Of a stretch of DNA of 64,000 nucleotides, positions 25,412-37,054 are shown in pieces. A program made the translations under genes and the position numbers. Source of the DNA: Turritopsis dohrnii (taxonomy: Eukaryota; Cnidaria; Hydrozoa; Anthoathecata; Oceaniidae); NCBI GenBank assembly GCA_027922465.2, contig BQMF02000378.1, positions 124,001 through 188,000 of the forward strand, given 5' to 3'. The notes under the pieces are model-generated. The model searched no databases, was not told the origin of the DNA, and worked only from the letters and a program-made list of their open reading frames with translations. Numbering within the stretch: the stretch's first letter is position 1; every line of letters starts with the position of its first letter.

Positions 25412-26394
25412 TTAAAGCGGACATCCTCTAAAACGGACACTTCCTTTAGACGGACAAAAAAATTTTGTCCCGGACGAATCCTTAACGAATGTGCCCGCAA
25501 CACTTCTATCATTTAATACAGTAACGGCATATTCACTGGCAAAAGTAATTAACGGTCTGGAAGACATACAAATTTCCAATAGGCACCAGACAACTATCGC
25601 AACATTTTTTCAAAGTTTCCCAGAGCTCTACAGCTTTGCAATCATTTTCAGCCCAAACGGTTTTTTCAATGTGCCACAAATATGTTTTTTTTCAAGTCAA
25701 ATTTCCTTTTCTGAATATTTCTTTGCCCAACTGTGCAATAGCAAAGGGTAATATTCCTAATGGAATCATGACTTACGAGTAGAATTTCTTTTATAGTTTT
25801 CTTCTTAGTTTCTGGCCAAAATAAGCAAAACCTCTCCAAGGCGGGCACCTCTCTAAAGTGGATGAAATCTCTGGTCCCGTAAGCGTCCACTTTTAGGAGG
25901 TTCCACCGTACCCTTTTTGTTGATATTTGTAGAACTTTTATTAAGTTGGACGTTTAAGCACATTGAACAGCATGAGGTACGTAAGATTTGATGTTGGTTA
26001 CGACTTTTTTGTTGTGCAAATATTATGATAGTAGCGTCATTCTGCAGATGAAACACTTACAGTATAACAACTTTTATTTCTTGTGGCTTAGTTATAGTTA
26101 AGGTCAGGGTTATGGTGTTATATATGGTTAATGATATGTTTTGAAAAAGTTGGGCTGTTCGGTTAAACCTGTGATTGGTTTCACCACAGGTTTTCAGCAG
26201 CATTTCCAGTATATTATTTTTTCTTCACTCAAGGATTAATAACAATATGGTAGATATGACGAAATTGGTTTGTTGTGTGGTAGTACAAAAGGAAAATGTG
26301 AAATTGGTGAAGTAGGTTTTCTTACAATGTCAATACTCAACTTGATCATCAATTTTGTTGAGTTTTTGTTATTTTGTTAATATAACTGTTCTAG

Positions 26395-29300
26395 AAACAT
26401 TCTTGAAGGAAATGGTTTACTTAATCGATGTTACCGTATCACGAAATTGTCGAGTGATATTTACGCTGTTCCCACGGCAACCCTTCCATCTGGTGGCAAT
26501 AGAACGATAGAACAGCTAGAGTTACACGAGCTGAAAGAAAGTTGTGATGGAATCGATATAAAATATGTTCATCAGACGGATTTGATAAAGTCGAAACTTA
26601 AAACTCCTCATGAAGAGTTACTCGACTATGTTTCGAGTTATTTGGATAATATCAATATGTCAGTAAGCTGGAAGGACGAGTTACTGCAAGATTTGCCGAA
26701 GAAATGGGAGCGCCATTCAGACTTGATATTATTTAGTAACATGTGCTTTCAATCTTCGTTTTGGAAGAAGCAAAATAAAGAATTGTGGATGAGGATTGCT
26801 GAGATATTTAAAGCGCAGCGGATCGGGATAAGATCTGCTGTTTCCGATGACGACTATCGCACACCTCGAGTTGTTCTCTTGCTAGGTGATAGTGGTTGGG
26901 TGGAACACGTCGATAATGGGATTAAGTACACTTATGACGTCACAAAAAGTATGTTTTCAAAAGGAAATATCACAGAAAAGTTAAGAATATCGAAGATGGA
27001 TTGCGCTGATGAGATAGTTGTGGATATGTTTGCAGGTATGTTATTTTGGTTACAATAGTTCAGATTTTCTTCAGTATCTCCCAACAACTTTTTTTCTTCA
27101 GTATCTCCCAACAACTTTTTTTCTTCAGTATCTCCCAACAACTTTTTTTTCTTCAGTATCTCCCAGCAACAACTTTTTTTCTTCAGTATCTCCCAACAAC
27201 TTTTTATTCTTCAGTATCTCCCAACAACAACTTTTTATTCTTCAGTATCTCCCAGCAACAACTTTTTTTCTTCAGTATCTCCCAACAACTTTTTTTCTTC
27301 AGTATCTCCCAACAACAACTTTTTATTCTTCAGTATCTCCCAACAACTTTTTTTCCTTCAGTATCTCCCAACAACTTTTTTTCTTCAGTATCTCCCAACA
27401 ACTTTTTTCCTTCAGTATCTCCCAACAACAACTTTTTTTCTTCAGTATCTCCCAACAACTTTTTATTCTTCAGTATCTCCCAACAACAACTTTTTATTCT
27501 TCAGTATCTCCCAGCAACAACTTTTTTTCTTCAGTATCTCCCAACAACTTTTTTTCTTCAGTATCTCCCAACAACAACTTTTTATTCTTCAGTATCTCCC
27601 AACAACTTTTTTTCCTTCAGTATCTCCCAACAACTTTTTTTCTTCAGTATCTCCCAACAACTTTTTTCCTTCAGTATCTCCCAACAACTTTTTTTCCTTC
27701 AGTATCTCCCAACAACTTTTTTTCCTCAGTATCTCCCAACAACTTTTTTTCTTCAGTATCTCCCAACAACTTTTTTTCTTCAGTATCTCCCAACAACAAC
27801 TTTTTTTCTTCAGTATCTCCCAACAACAACTTTTTTTCCTTCAGTATCTCCCAACAACTTTTTTTCTTCAGTATCTCCCAACAACAACTTTTTTTCCTTC
27901 AGTATCTCCCAACAACTTTTTTTCTTCAGTATCTCCCAACAACTTTTTTTCTTCAGTATCTCCCAACAACTTTTTTTTCTTCAGTATCTCCCAACAACAA
28001 TTTTTTATCTTTCAGTATCTCCCAACAACTTTTTTTCCTTCAGTATCTCCCAACAACTTTTTTTCTTCAGTATCTCCCAACAACAACTTTTTTTTCTTCA
28101 GTATCTCCCAACAACAACTTTTTATTCTTCAGTATCTCCCAACAACTTTTTTTTCTTCAGTATCTCCCAACAACAACTTTTTATTCTTCAGTATCTCCCA
28201 GCAACAACTTTTTTTCTTCAGTATCTCCCAACAACTTTTTTTCTTCAGTATCTCCCAACAACAACTTTTTATTCTTCAGTATCTCCCAACAACTTTTTAT
28301 TCTTCAGTATCTCCCAACAACTTTTTTTCTTCAGTATCTCCCAACAACTTTTTTTCTTCAGTATCTCCCAACAACTTTTTATTTTTCTACGAACAATTTT
28401 GTAAGAACACAAGCCTCAAATTTCGACAAAAAATAAGAACAAAATAAGAACAACCTGTCGTTCAAATCATTGTCCCAATAATTAAGAACTGCCTGAGCCT
28501 GGTTTTCTTGTAAAATAAGAATTCTCTCACAAGCTTTCGTTAATTGGTTTAATGGTTGTTGTTTTTTACCTTCAATAAATTTCTAAATTTTATTAATGAT
28601 GATGTGACTTACAGCCTGCTTAAAAACTTACACACATTACCAACTTACCAAATAGCAACCGTTTTAATGGATGCCTTACAAATGATCTCGAATAGACATG
28701 GTGGTAACAAGTACAAGAATTGTAGGAAATTTGTTGGGGTTTTTTTTAATTATTTATAGTTTACTGGAAGTTTCGTAAATAAGAACGAAATGAGACTGAA
28801 ATCTGAAATTGTGTTCTTAAAGATAAGAAAATAAGACCAACTCAAGCTGAAAAGTCTCAAAAAATAAGAAGAGCGTCAGGTCAGATTTTACTGGTTCTTA
28901 TAAAAAAATGCGTCCACATAACTTTTTATAAAACTTTTCACCCATTTGCAGTTCTGTGACATTTACTCACTCGAATATATCAATTCTACTTTTCATGATT
29001 TTAGTGCACATTTTTTGGCACTCATCAATACGTAATGAGATATTTTGAAATTGAAGCACCTCGGAGAAATGTGGTTCAAAGAAGTGTGTAGTGTGAGTTA
29101 AAGGAGGTATAAGGCAGGGGTCGAAGTAACGGCCGGCTGCCCGCAAAAGCTGGATAAATTCTTGTTTTAGCCGACTGTGAAATTCGTAAGATTTCATTTT
29201 TAGTCGGCAATAAAATTCATATTTTTTCATGTTTTTATTGAAAGATTTATACATGTTTTTTATTGGAAGATTTAGTTTCACACTTACTTGGTATATCTAC

Positions 29301-30345
29301 TTGGTACTTCATACTCCCAAAACCCTTTCCAAAGGCGCTTCGCGCCTAAACACCCAACTGTCATCATAGCACCTCTGCACCTATACGGTCATTAAAAATA
29401 TCAGGCAATGAAAAAAAGCTTTATTTCGATCCCTGTAGGGTATTGAGTCGTGGACTGAAAACCAACAATTATCATATGTTTCTCATTATAGGAATCGGTT
29501 ATTTCACACTTCCATTCCTCGTGAAAGCACGTGCGAAAAAAGTGATAGCTTGCGAGTGGAATCCAGACGCTATTGAAGCCTTCAAACGTAATCTGAGGCT
29601 AAATAACGTAGAAGACCGATGTGAGATCAGACAGGGTGATAATAGGCAGGTATGAAGTAGCGCTTTTCTGAATGTAAAAACGAACTTGACTTGACAACCA
29701 ATAAATAAATATGTTTCTCATGGAAGACTGATGATGATTAAAACTTGTTGTAACCTATTGCAATAAATGAAATGTTCGAACAGAACACATGTTATATATG
29801 GAACATACACCAGGTTCTCTCAAATTTGCTTTGAACGAAGATTTGTATGTTATTGTGTATAATGATATTGGTGTTGTATGTTATTGTGTATAATGATATT
29901 GGTGTTGCAATGCCTTCAGGTTGCGCCAAACAATATCGCCGATCGAGTTAATCTTGGGCTTATTCCAACTTCCAGTGCATCGTGGGAAGTAGCATGCAAA
30001 GCGTTACATACAAAGACTGGTGGCTGGCTTCACATACACGAAAATGTTGAAAGTAAATATGAAATGGCGAATCAGGAACGAGAATCGAAAGAACCTAGCA
30101 TACAATTGTCGTGTGAGTGTGAAAACGGATACTGTCTTGTCACAAGATCTTATAAGCGTTATATATCTGAACCAAAGCGCATCGTATGGTGTAAATATAT
30201 TGCTTCCATGTTGCAAACATTACATGGAATATTTTCCACTGAGTGGGTTGTTCGTTTACATCACATCGAGTATGTCAAATCTTATGCTCCTCATATTGAT
30301 CATCTTGTTTTTGATGTGGAATGTCGTCCCTCGTTCATCTCGTGA
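26395..30345 (+). CDS. TRMT12: tRNA wybutosine-synthesising protein 2 homologue (5' end not found)
   Basis: TYW2 transfers the 3-amino-3-carboxypropyl group of S-adenosylmethionine onto the tricyclic base at G37 of tRNA-Phe during wybutosine synthesis. Exons 26395-27035, 29492-29649 and 29920-30345 join in phase. Signatures are LLLGDSGWVEHVDNGIKYTY, FSKGNITEKLR, the SAM-binding DMFAG-IGYFTLPF (split by the intron), ACEWNPDAIEAFKRN, GDNR and IADRVNLGLIPTSSASW, ending in VKSYAPHIDHLVFDVECRP. LGLIP, rather than the NLP of Trm5, favours TYW2. The first identified exon starts one base into a codon after an acceptor (CTAG at 26391-26394), so at least one 5' exon is missing. TTG at 26447 is not a credible start. 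Intron 1 holds a 1.3-kb minisatellite. Confidence 0.88.
27058..28385. repeat. 27-30-bp minisatellite, roughly 45-50 copies, in the TYW2 intron
   Basis: The unit is CTTCAGTATCTCCCAACAAC plus a T-run, with variants carrying an extra AAC, a CCTTCAG or an ATTCTTCAG. The long open frames across it come from the stop-free repeat and show no coding signal. Each unit resembles a 3' splice site (T-tract plus CAG). Confidence 0.95.
28387..28912. mobile_element. Inverted-repeat element, shorter copy of the 32.2-kb family
   Basis: Shares ACAATTTTGTAAGAACAC, AATAAGAACAAAATAAGAAC and the right end CAGATTTTACTGGTTCTTAT with the element at 32226-32880. The TAAGAAC motif is repeated on both sides in inverted orientation. 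It lies in the TYW2 intron. Confidence 0.55.
29115..29436. mobile_element. hAT-like MITE, about 320 bp
   Basis: Starts CAGGGGTCGAAGTAA and ends TTATTTCGATCCCTG (inverted), flanked by TAAGG/TAGGG, a 5-bp near-duplication. The start CAGGG and 5-bp size match the hAT-related pair at 36.1 and 59.4 kb, but the internal sequence differs. Confidence 0.55.
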
Positions 30346-30467
30346 TGTGGAATGTCGTCCCTCGTTCATCTCGTGATGTGGAATGTCGTCCCTCGTTCAT
30401 CTCGTGATGTGGAATGTCGTCCTTCGTTCATCTCGTGATGTGGAATGTCGTCCTTCGTTCATCTCGT
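30313..30467 (+). repeat. 31-bp minisatellite seeded by the TYW2 stop-codon region
   Basis: Five tandem copies of GATGTGGAATGTCGTCC + (C/T)TCGTTCATCTCGT. The first copy encodes the last residues DVECRPSFIS; the stop TGA is formed by the first bases of the second copy. Confidence 0.95.
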
Positions 30468-33400
30468 GAACCAAGGAAAGAAAAGAAGTGCTATTTTCAA
30501 AGTTGTTCTTTATTTTAAATTTCGCATTTATATGTCGTCTTTGCTATTTCCTGTTCGTTTTTCGTAATTTGGTCATTATCTCAACATGAAAAGAAAAGAA
30601 CATTAACAACATTAAAAATCACGACGAAAGAAAATCTACTGGCGATCACGAAATACCAATTATAATTATCAAAACAGCCATTCAGGAATGACAGGTTTTT
30701 AGCAGATTGTACAGTTGCAATTGTTACGACCATCATTTACAAAAGTTCGAAAGATGATTGAACATTGGATAAAACGAAACGGTCACTGTGAAAGGAAAGG
30801 AAACTAAAAACAGAAAAGAACCCTGCATTGTTTGAGGGGCAATCATCCGGAGGGGGGGTTTCTCCTGACTGAAGAGTGATGAATACAAATGAAAAACGAA
30901 TGATAGAATTTGTCATTATCTCACCTCAGAGGATTAGCTCCTCAATAAACAATTTGGATTTTGGAAACATTTATCCAACGGGCTGCAAATGGAAAATGGT
31001 AAATGACATCACTGAATCTTTCAGCAATGAGAAATATGAAATATCGAAATAATCATTGATTTGTCGAAAGCTTTTGACACGTACTTGTTTTGAAAATATT
31101 ACTTAAGCTTGGTTCAGACCTGGTGATTACGACGATTACGACTTGATTGTTGTTATCGCCAGGTCTGAAACAGGCTTTAAAAACTTTAATACTATGTGAT
31201 TAGAGGAATACAATATTGTAATATTACCTACTGTACAACATTACCTAACAAATCTAACACAACATATATGAACACAACATTTGAGAGAAGGGCCCTAACA
31301 GTGCTCAAGTTTAGGTCCTTCGTTATTTCTAATGTGAACGATATTGTAAATTGCTTGACAAACTTGTTACCTTAATAACATGAACAGATGAGTAAATGAG
31401 TAAATTATCTTTAAATGCCAAGAAAACAAACTTAACACTTTTCATTCTTCCAAAAGAAAAAAATTCCTGTAATTTACGTATATGAAATCTAAACAAGGAC
31501 GGATCAAATTAAATACGTATACTCAAAAGTAATGTTTCCTCTTTTAAGCATCCCTCTCTTTTAACTTTAAGCATTCTCTTTTGAGCGTTCCCCTCTAATA
31601 AGCACCTACCTAAATTAAACGTTAATTTATTAATAAGCGCCCTCCGGGGGGTTATAGCACTTTTTTTCCTCAGCCTAGATCCAGTCTTTCTAAGCTCCGA
31701 TGCATAATGGCGGGAGTTTGTGATTTACGGATTTTTTATTTGCACAGGAGGGAGGGGCTAGTGGCCTAGTCTAGTCTAGTTTTGGATTAATATCTAATAT
31801 TTTTGAAAGAAAAGCAAATGTTTTTGAATTTTACTTTTTTTCTTTGTGATTGAGAAGATTTTTTATGAGTCTAATGTCGAAGAAATAGCTGTTATCTCTT
31901 TAAAATTTAGATACAATTGCAACATTTATTTACATTGTGTGTTCTCGCCGATACGGGTTTCCGGTGATATTGGAAAACATCCAAAATACAACCAGAACTA
32001 TATTTAACCAGAAACATGGTCATCTTTCTGATTTAACTGATACTTTTTACAGTTACGGGCTTGTATGATATAAATCTATCAAAAAACATCAGTCACATGT
32101 TTACTAACATTGATTCTCTTATCAATTACCGACACAATAGCATATTAAGTGTAGATCACTAATCTGTTCAAATCTCCTCCACACATGTTCTAAAGTCATG
32201 TTAGCGTATGGCTTTATAAAGCAATACACGCGTTTTTTTTTTGTAAGAACAATTTTATAAGAACACGAGCCTCAGATTTGGCCAAAAAATAAGAACAAAA
32301 TAAGAACAACCTGAGGCTCAAATTAATGTTTTAAAAATTAAGAACAGCCTAAGCCTGAATTTTCTTATAAAATAAGAACAATTCATGATAGGAACAACGC
32401 ATGACGTGAAATCTCTCACTGGCAAATGGTTTAGAAGTTGTTGTTTTTTCACCTTCCATACTAATATCGGGTCATTACCGAACAGCAACCATGCTTTTAA
32501 GCAGTTGTTTTTAAAATTGATGAATTCCCACCACACCCATTTTCATTTAGTCACAGGGAAAGTCCAAAATTTAGGGTCAATGCATAGGCTGAAAATAAGC
32601 ATTTTTCAGGTCAATTCCTGCATGTGCAAAATATGGGGAAAATCGAACCCCCTGAACTTCAAAGTACACACCCATACTATTGACCACTGACATGCCCTGA
32701 TGAATTCCCACCACACCCATTTTCATCTAGTCACAGGGAAAGTCCAAAATTAAGGGTCAATGCATAGGCTGAAAATAAGCATTTTTCAGGCCAATTCCTG
32801 CATGTGCAAAATATGGGGAAAAATAAGAGCATCCAGCCTCACGTCAGATTTTACTGGTTCTTATAAAAAAAAAGCGTGTATTCAGACTTGGTGGGCGATA
32901 CGAAATTGTTCATCTGAATAAAAACATAACAACACTGAACGTTAAAGATTATAAAGTTATTTCCTTTGAACTGTTTCAAAATAGGTCAAGGTCAATGTTC
33001 TCTTCCAGTTTTTCGATGATACCAAAATAAATACCTACTTCTTGCCCCGACGATGGAACAGTTTCCGTGTTATTAATGTGTTTTCTTGATAATAAATTCA
33101 GCTTGATAGATATACAGTTATTATTTGTGAGCTTAAACGCCATAATGACATATTTTGTTTTGAATTTCAATCTCCCCGATCGCTGCTACTATGAATTGAC
33201 ATACCATCATAATTCTTCTAATTTAGCGCAGATATTTTTGATTTTAATTCAACAGTATGGATTAGATTAGTACTACAAGGATCTTACATAAATTAGCAAC
33301 ATGAAATTTTGAAGTAATGCAGCACTAGCATAGCTACAGCACATTCCTTAAAATTGCCACACTAGGTGGTTACACTAGGTTGCAGTACTGTGTCCTACAC

Positions 33401-34263
33401 TTTGTACTTAAATACTTAAGTTTACACAAGGGTATTCAAGACTGGAAATACATATTTTTCAATTAATTCTTAGGAACAAATTAAGCAACATTACTACTAA
33501 GGTCTGACCTTGGTTGCTTATATAAAAACGTGTAATTAGCTATTATTGAAAATAATTTTTGAAAAAACGATAAACCGCGGGTTGTTTCAATTAAACGGGA
33601 ATGTTTGGGGGTATTTTTGAATTCTAATTAAATGGCATAAATCGCCAACAACAATTATTTTTTGATTACTAGAACTACGGTAAACCGTACAGGGCGTGTT
33701 TCGATGATTCTACACTCGTTTTTTGGCGGCTGAAATTTCCAGTTTGATCTTTTTTTTCTGACATGGATTTTTTGTACATCGACTTTAAATTTGGTTATAA
33801 TGCTCATCTACATCACAACAGCGTTCACTTGTATATTGATGACGTTTGCTTCTATCACAAAAAGTGATAGACAATGCACCTTGGAAAACTTTACCTTTGA
33901 AGTTGTCCAAGAGTAGTCTTGCTTAACCCGTCACGGAAAATAAAAAAACTCTATGATGGAGAGAATCGACTTGTTAAATGAATCTTATTTGAATTTCAAC
34001 TAAAATAATTATCTATTGACTTTAAACCATTCAATTACATCCTTTATAATGGTAGCTATACAATTCAATAGAAAGTATTGCCAAGCATTAACTTCATAGC
34101 ACTAAACAGACGATATTATTTTCTTGATGATAATATGGTTTTTACATTATTGAGTTTCAAACATGTTATGCTGTGATTTAGAACTTGTTGGATTCTATTT
34201 TCTCTTGAAGCGTAGTCGTCCATTCTGCGATTATTTGTGATTAGTTTTTCAGTTGTAATAAAA
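30468..34263. other. Intergenic, transposon remnants only
   Basis: Holds a short foldback near 31.10-31.17 kb (TTCAGACCTGG inverted), the repeat element at 32.2-32.9 kb and AT-rich sequence. No exon for the downstream SPFH-like ORF was recognised here. Confidence 0.5.
32226..32880. mobile_element. Inverted-repeat DNA element with internal 181-bp duplication
   Basis: Ends ACACGC(G)TTTTTTTTT(G/A)TAAGAAC are inverted. Inside, a segment beginning TTGATGAATTCCCACCACAC occurs twice (from about 32518 and 32699), about 181 bp apart. No transposase. Confidence 0.6.
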
Positions 34264-35163
34264 ATGTCATTGATTGTATCCAGTGCTAGACGGAATTCAA
34301 ATGTGTTGTTCGAAGAAGAATCTGGACAACCAACCATGTGGACTCAGAGCTGGATCAATTATCCATTTTATTGTTGTAAAATGAGCCATCGAAGTAAAGT
34401 TTCGTCGGAAAAGATGAAAGTGATATACGAAAACAATGAGGTGAAGACCAAGGATGGTAAGGTGATCACAGTACATACTGATGTGGAGTATACTGTCTCA
34501 TCATTAAAAGAAAAATATATCCTGACTCGGAATAAGATCACAAATATGCGGAGAAAGACTATGCAAGCGAATGATGCTGCAACGATTCTCGAAGACGTCA
34601 TCGTATCGAGTATCGCTGATCTCGTCCCAACTATGGACTATCCAGAAATTTCAAAACTTAAACCAGAATTTTCCGAGAAAATATTTTCGCAAGTAATCGA
34701 AAAGTTGAAAACAAGCCACGTGACAGTGAAATCGATCGATGTTGTGGAAGTGTGTGATGTCAGTGATGGGATGGACGAATCAGCCGATCTTGCAACTGCT
34801 AGTAAAGATGTCGATGACACAGAGGAAGATGATGGGAAGTATTTACTCGATATCGAACACTCAAACAAGAATGAAAGTGGTGAAGTGGAGACATCACATG
34901 ATTCTGACGAGTACGACATCATCCAGGATCTTGCCGAAAAAGAAGATAAGCAGGGTGTTAAGGAGATTACTGAAGAAATCAATGAAAGTACTCAGACAAT
35001 AACAGAAGGTGATGAAGAGCAACAAGATGAAGAGCAACAAGATGAAGTAATACAAGAAAGCCAATACTCTGAAAAACCGGCGGATAGTACAGATGATGAT
35101 TATCATGTCATATCAGATAGCGAAGCAGAGGTCGGAGCAATCACTATAGCGAACAGCGCTTGA
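34264..35163 (+). CDS. SPFH/band-7-like protein with acidic C-terminal tail
   Basis: An uninterrupted frame of 299 residues from the ATG at 34264 (context AAAATGT). Residues about 45-160 resemble an SPFH (stomatin/prohibitin/erlin) core: EVKTKDGKVITVHTDVEYTV, then a helix-rich stretch with ILEDVIVSSIADLVPTMDY and a final strand VKSIDVVEV. The last about 130 residues are mostly Asp, Glu, Ser and Gln, with two DEEQQ units. The usual N-terminal membrane anchor is absent from this frame. A plausible acceptor (TTTTTCAG ending at 34251) lies just before the ATG, so this could instead be the last exon of a longer gene. I would not name an orthologue. Confidence 0.5.
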   Translation: MSLIVSSARRNSNVLFEEESGQPTMWTQSWINYPFYCCKMSHRSKVSSEKMKVIYENNEVKTKDGKVITVHTDVEYTVSSLKEKYILTRNKITNMRRKTMQANDAATILEDVIVSSIADLVPTMDYPEISKLKPEFSEKIFSQVIEKLKTSHVTVKSIDVVEVCDVSDGMDESADLATASKDVDDTEEDDGKYLLDIEHSNKNESGEVETSHDSDEYDIIQDLAEKEDKQGVKEITEEINESTQTITEGDEEQQDEEQQDEVIQESQYSEKPADSTDDDYHVISDSEAEVGAITIANSA

Positions 35164-37054
35164 ACAACGAACCTCTCAATGAAGAAAGGTGTCTTTTATG
35201 TGCTGTATATATTTCATGAACATTGTTTTTACATAATCATAAATTGTTACATGTATCACATACACATGTACAACGATGGATCTCTTTTAAAACTTGTCTT
35301 CTTTGTAAAAATTGTAATAATAAATGTTTTCGGTGCGCCTTGTTTTCTTGACATTTTGAGTTTTTTAAAACTCCCCAATGAATGTTTCATCTGTTGGGAG
35401 AAAGTAAAACATCTTTTGGATAAGTTCAAACATTTACTTGAAACTGATATTTGTCACCATTTTTGTGTACTTGATCATCGCATACTGATGTCGTTCAATT
35501 CTCACGATCTGACATGACGTCATCGAGTCCACATTTTCGTGGAATGATGTCTGTAAGTTTTTTCTGTTCGTAATATGAGGGATGCGTTCTTTTCGCTCCG
35601 GTTTGATGGACGGTATTTTAAACCAAGATGAAGCTGGCATTTTTAGTGTCATTCGTCTTTACACATTCTAAATTCGTTGCGTCTCGATCACTAAGTATAT
35701 ATTTGTTGTATAATGTGACTCTCCTCCGATAGAAAATGAAGTGCAGTTTCCAACCGATCGATTTAATGATTCTAAGGTTCTTTGTAGGTTGTAATGCAGA
35801 ATGTGATCTTTGCTATCTGTTTGTGGCTGCCACTAATCATTTGAAGGTCATATTTTATGCTGTCTTGATCTCTTTGGACATCAACAGAAGTAAAGCATAA
35901 ATCTGCAAGGTTTTTGCATAAGCTTATTTTTCATTCATTGAAAATCTATTATTCATTTTTGTGATTGAAGGTAAATTTAATAGAAGCAAATAAAATATTA
36001 AGAAAATGTGAAGGTCGTTTTACAGATTTTAAGTTTTCAGATAAATTATGTATTTTTTGTTGATGCTCTTAGAGAATTAATACTGAAAAGATGCATTGAC
36101 TTTACATTGATCAGGGGCGTAGCAAGACATTTTGAGTTGGGGGGGCTCAATAAATCTCTATTGTTGAAAGAGGCCCCACCATGGTTGGGGCCGTTGCGCG
36201 AAGAAATTTTTTGAAAAATACTACCTCTAGATTGCCTTTAAAAGCACTCAAAATCTATAATTTCAACATGATTTTCAACTTTTAGGAAAGGCAAAAACAA
36301 ATTTCTCATAATTGACAAAAATGTTGGGGGGGCTCAAGCCCCCAAGCCCCCCCTAATTCTACGTCCTTGTTGATACTTTACTTTAGCGAGATATATATGT
36401 TGATAGGACCGCTTGCGAGATATATATGTTGATAGGACCGCTTGCGAGTGTTGTGACTGTAACTCGATAAAAGTTTTTCATGAAAAACATATTTTTATTT
36501 TTCATGTTTTACGATTTATCGATCTATACTCCATATTTTTTTCTCAGACTGACCTTCGCAAAAACCTGATGCATGCAGTACATTTTCTCAGACTGACCTT
36601 CGCAAAAACCTGATGCATGCAGTACATTTTAAACTTTTCCCTTATAGTTGAGGATAACTTTGTTTTACCAATTGAGTCGCGTGAATCAACTGCTCATAAT
36701 TTGCACTGAACAATTTTCATTCCAAAATTGAATTGGATCCCAGAAAAGCCCTATCAGATGAGAATAACATAGACCAACATGTAAATTACGTCAGAGCAGG
36801 TTTGGCCTCGTGTTCGAGCATATTAAATATTACTTGTGTAAGCAAGACTCTGTATATATGGTCTGCCATGGTTACATAGTCGCTGCAATTGATTAAATCA
36901 ACTTCAACAACAATTACATCATTAATCCAACTGCAGGCAAATAATTCATTATCAAAGTAAGAAATAATTCCATGTTATGGTTACTATGGTAACTAATATC
37001 TGCTCAATTTACAGAAACTCGCTTTACATTTCTGTGTACGTGTCCGTCTCATTG
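35164..37054. other. Intergenic, with a MITE and two short tandem duplications
   Basis: Contains the hAT-derived MITE at 36.1 kb, a two-copy duplication of GAGATATATATGTTGATAGG near 36389-36446, and a two-copy 44-bp unit (CTCAGACTGACCTTCGC...) at about 36543-36629. No gene recognised. Confidence 0.6.
36112..36369. mobile_element. 258-bp hAT-family MITE with intact TTGAT duplication
   Basis: Begins CAGGGGCGTAGCAAGACA and ends TAATTCTACGTCCTTG. It is flanked by the direct duplication TTGAT (36107-36111, 36370-36374). Both subterminal regions (TTTTGAGTTGGGGGGGCT and GGGGGGCTCAAGCCCCC) match the ends of the hAT element at 59432-60345 in opposite orientation. Confidence 0.88.

Larger units (their letters stand above)
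23801..25908. mobile_element. Outer TA-flanked transposon (Tc1/mariner-pogo-like ends), interrupted
   Basis: Ends C(A/G)G(A/T)(T/G)GAACCTCC are inverted and flanked by TA (23799-23800; 25909-25910). After removing the inner insert, the left sequence reads CCTCCTTAAAGCGGACATCC, then GCGGACA-type repeats, typical of pogo/Tigger-like termini. No intact transposase. Confidence 0.7.
23690..26394. other. Interval between SREK1IP1 and TYW2, mostly transposons
   Basis: Apart from the nested elements at 23.80-25.91 kb, positions 25911-26394 hold no exon I could assign. About 30 N-terminal residues of TYW2 are expected here or further upstream. Confidence 0.5.

Noticed and set aside
26447..26449. Start of TYW2 at TTG
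   Set aside because: The frame and homology continue upstream to a splice acceptor at 26391-26394; TTG starts are not expected in animal nuclear genes.
27018..28436. Two overlapping open frames of more than 450 codons
   Set aside because: They are translations of the TYW2-intron minisatellite in two frames; the unit lacks stops. Codon content is only that of the repeat.
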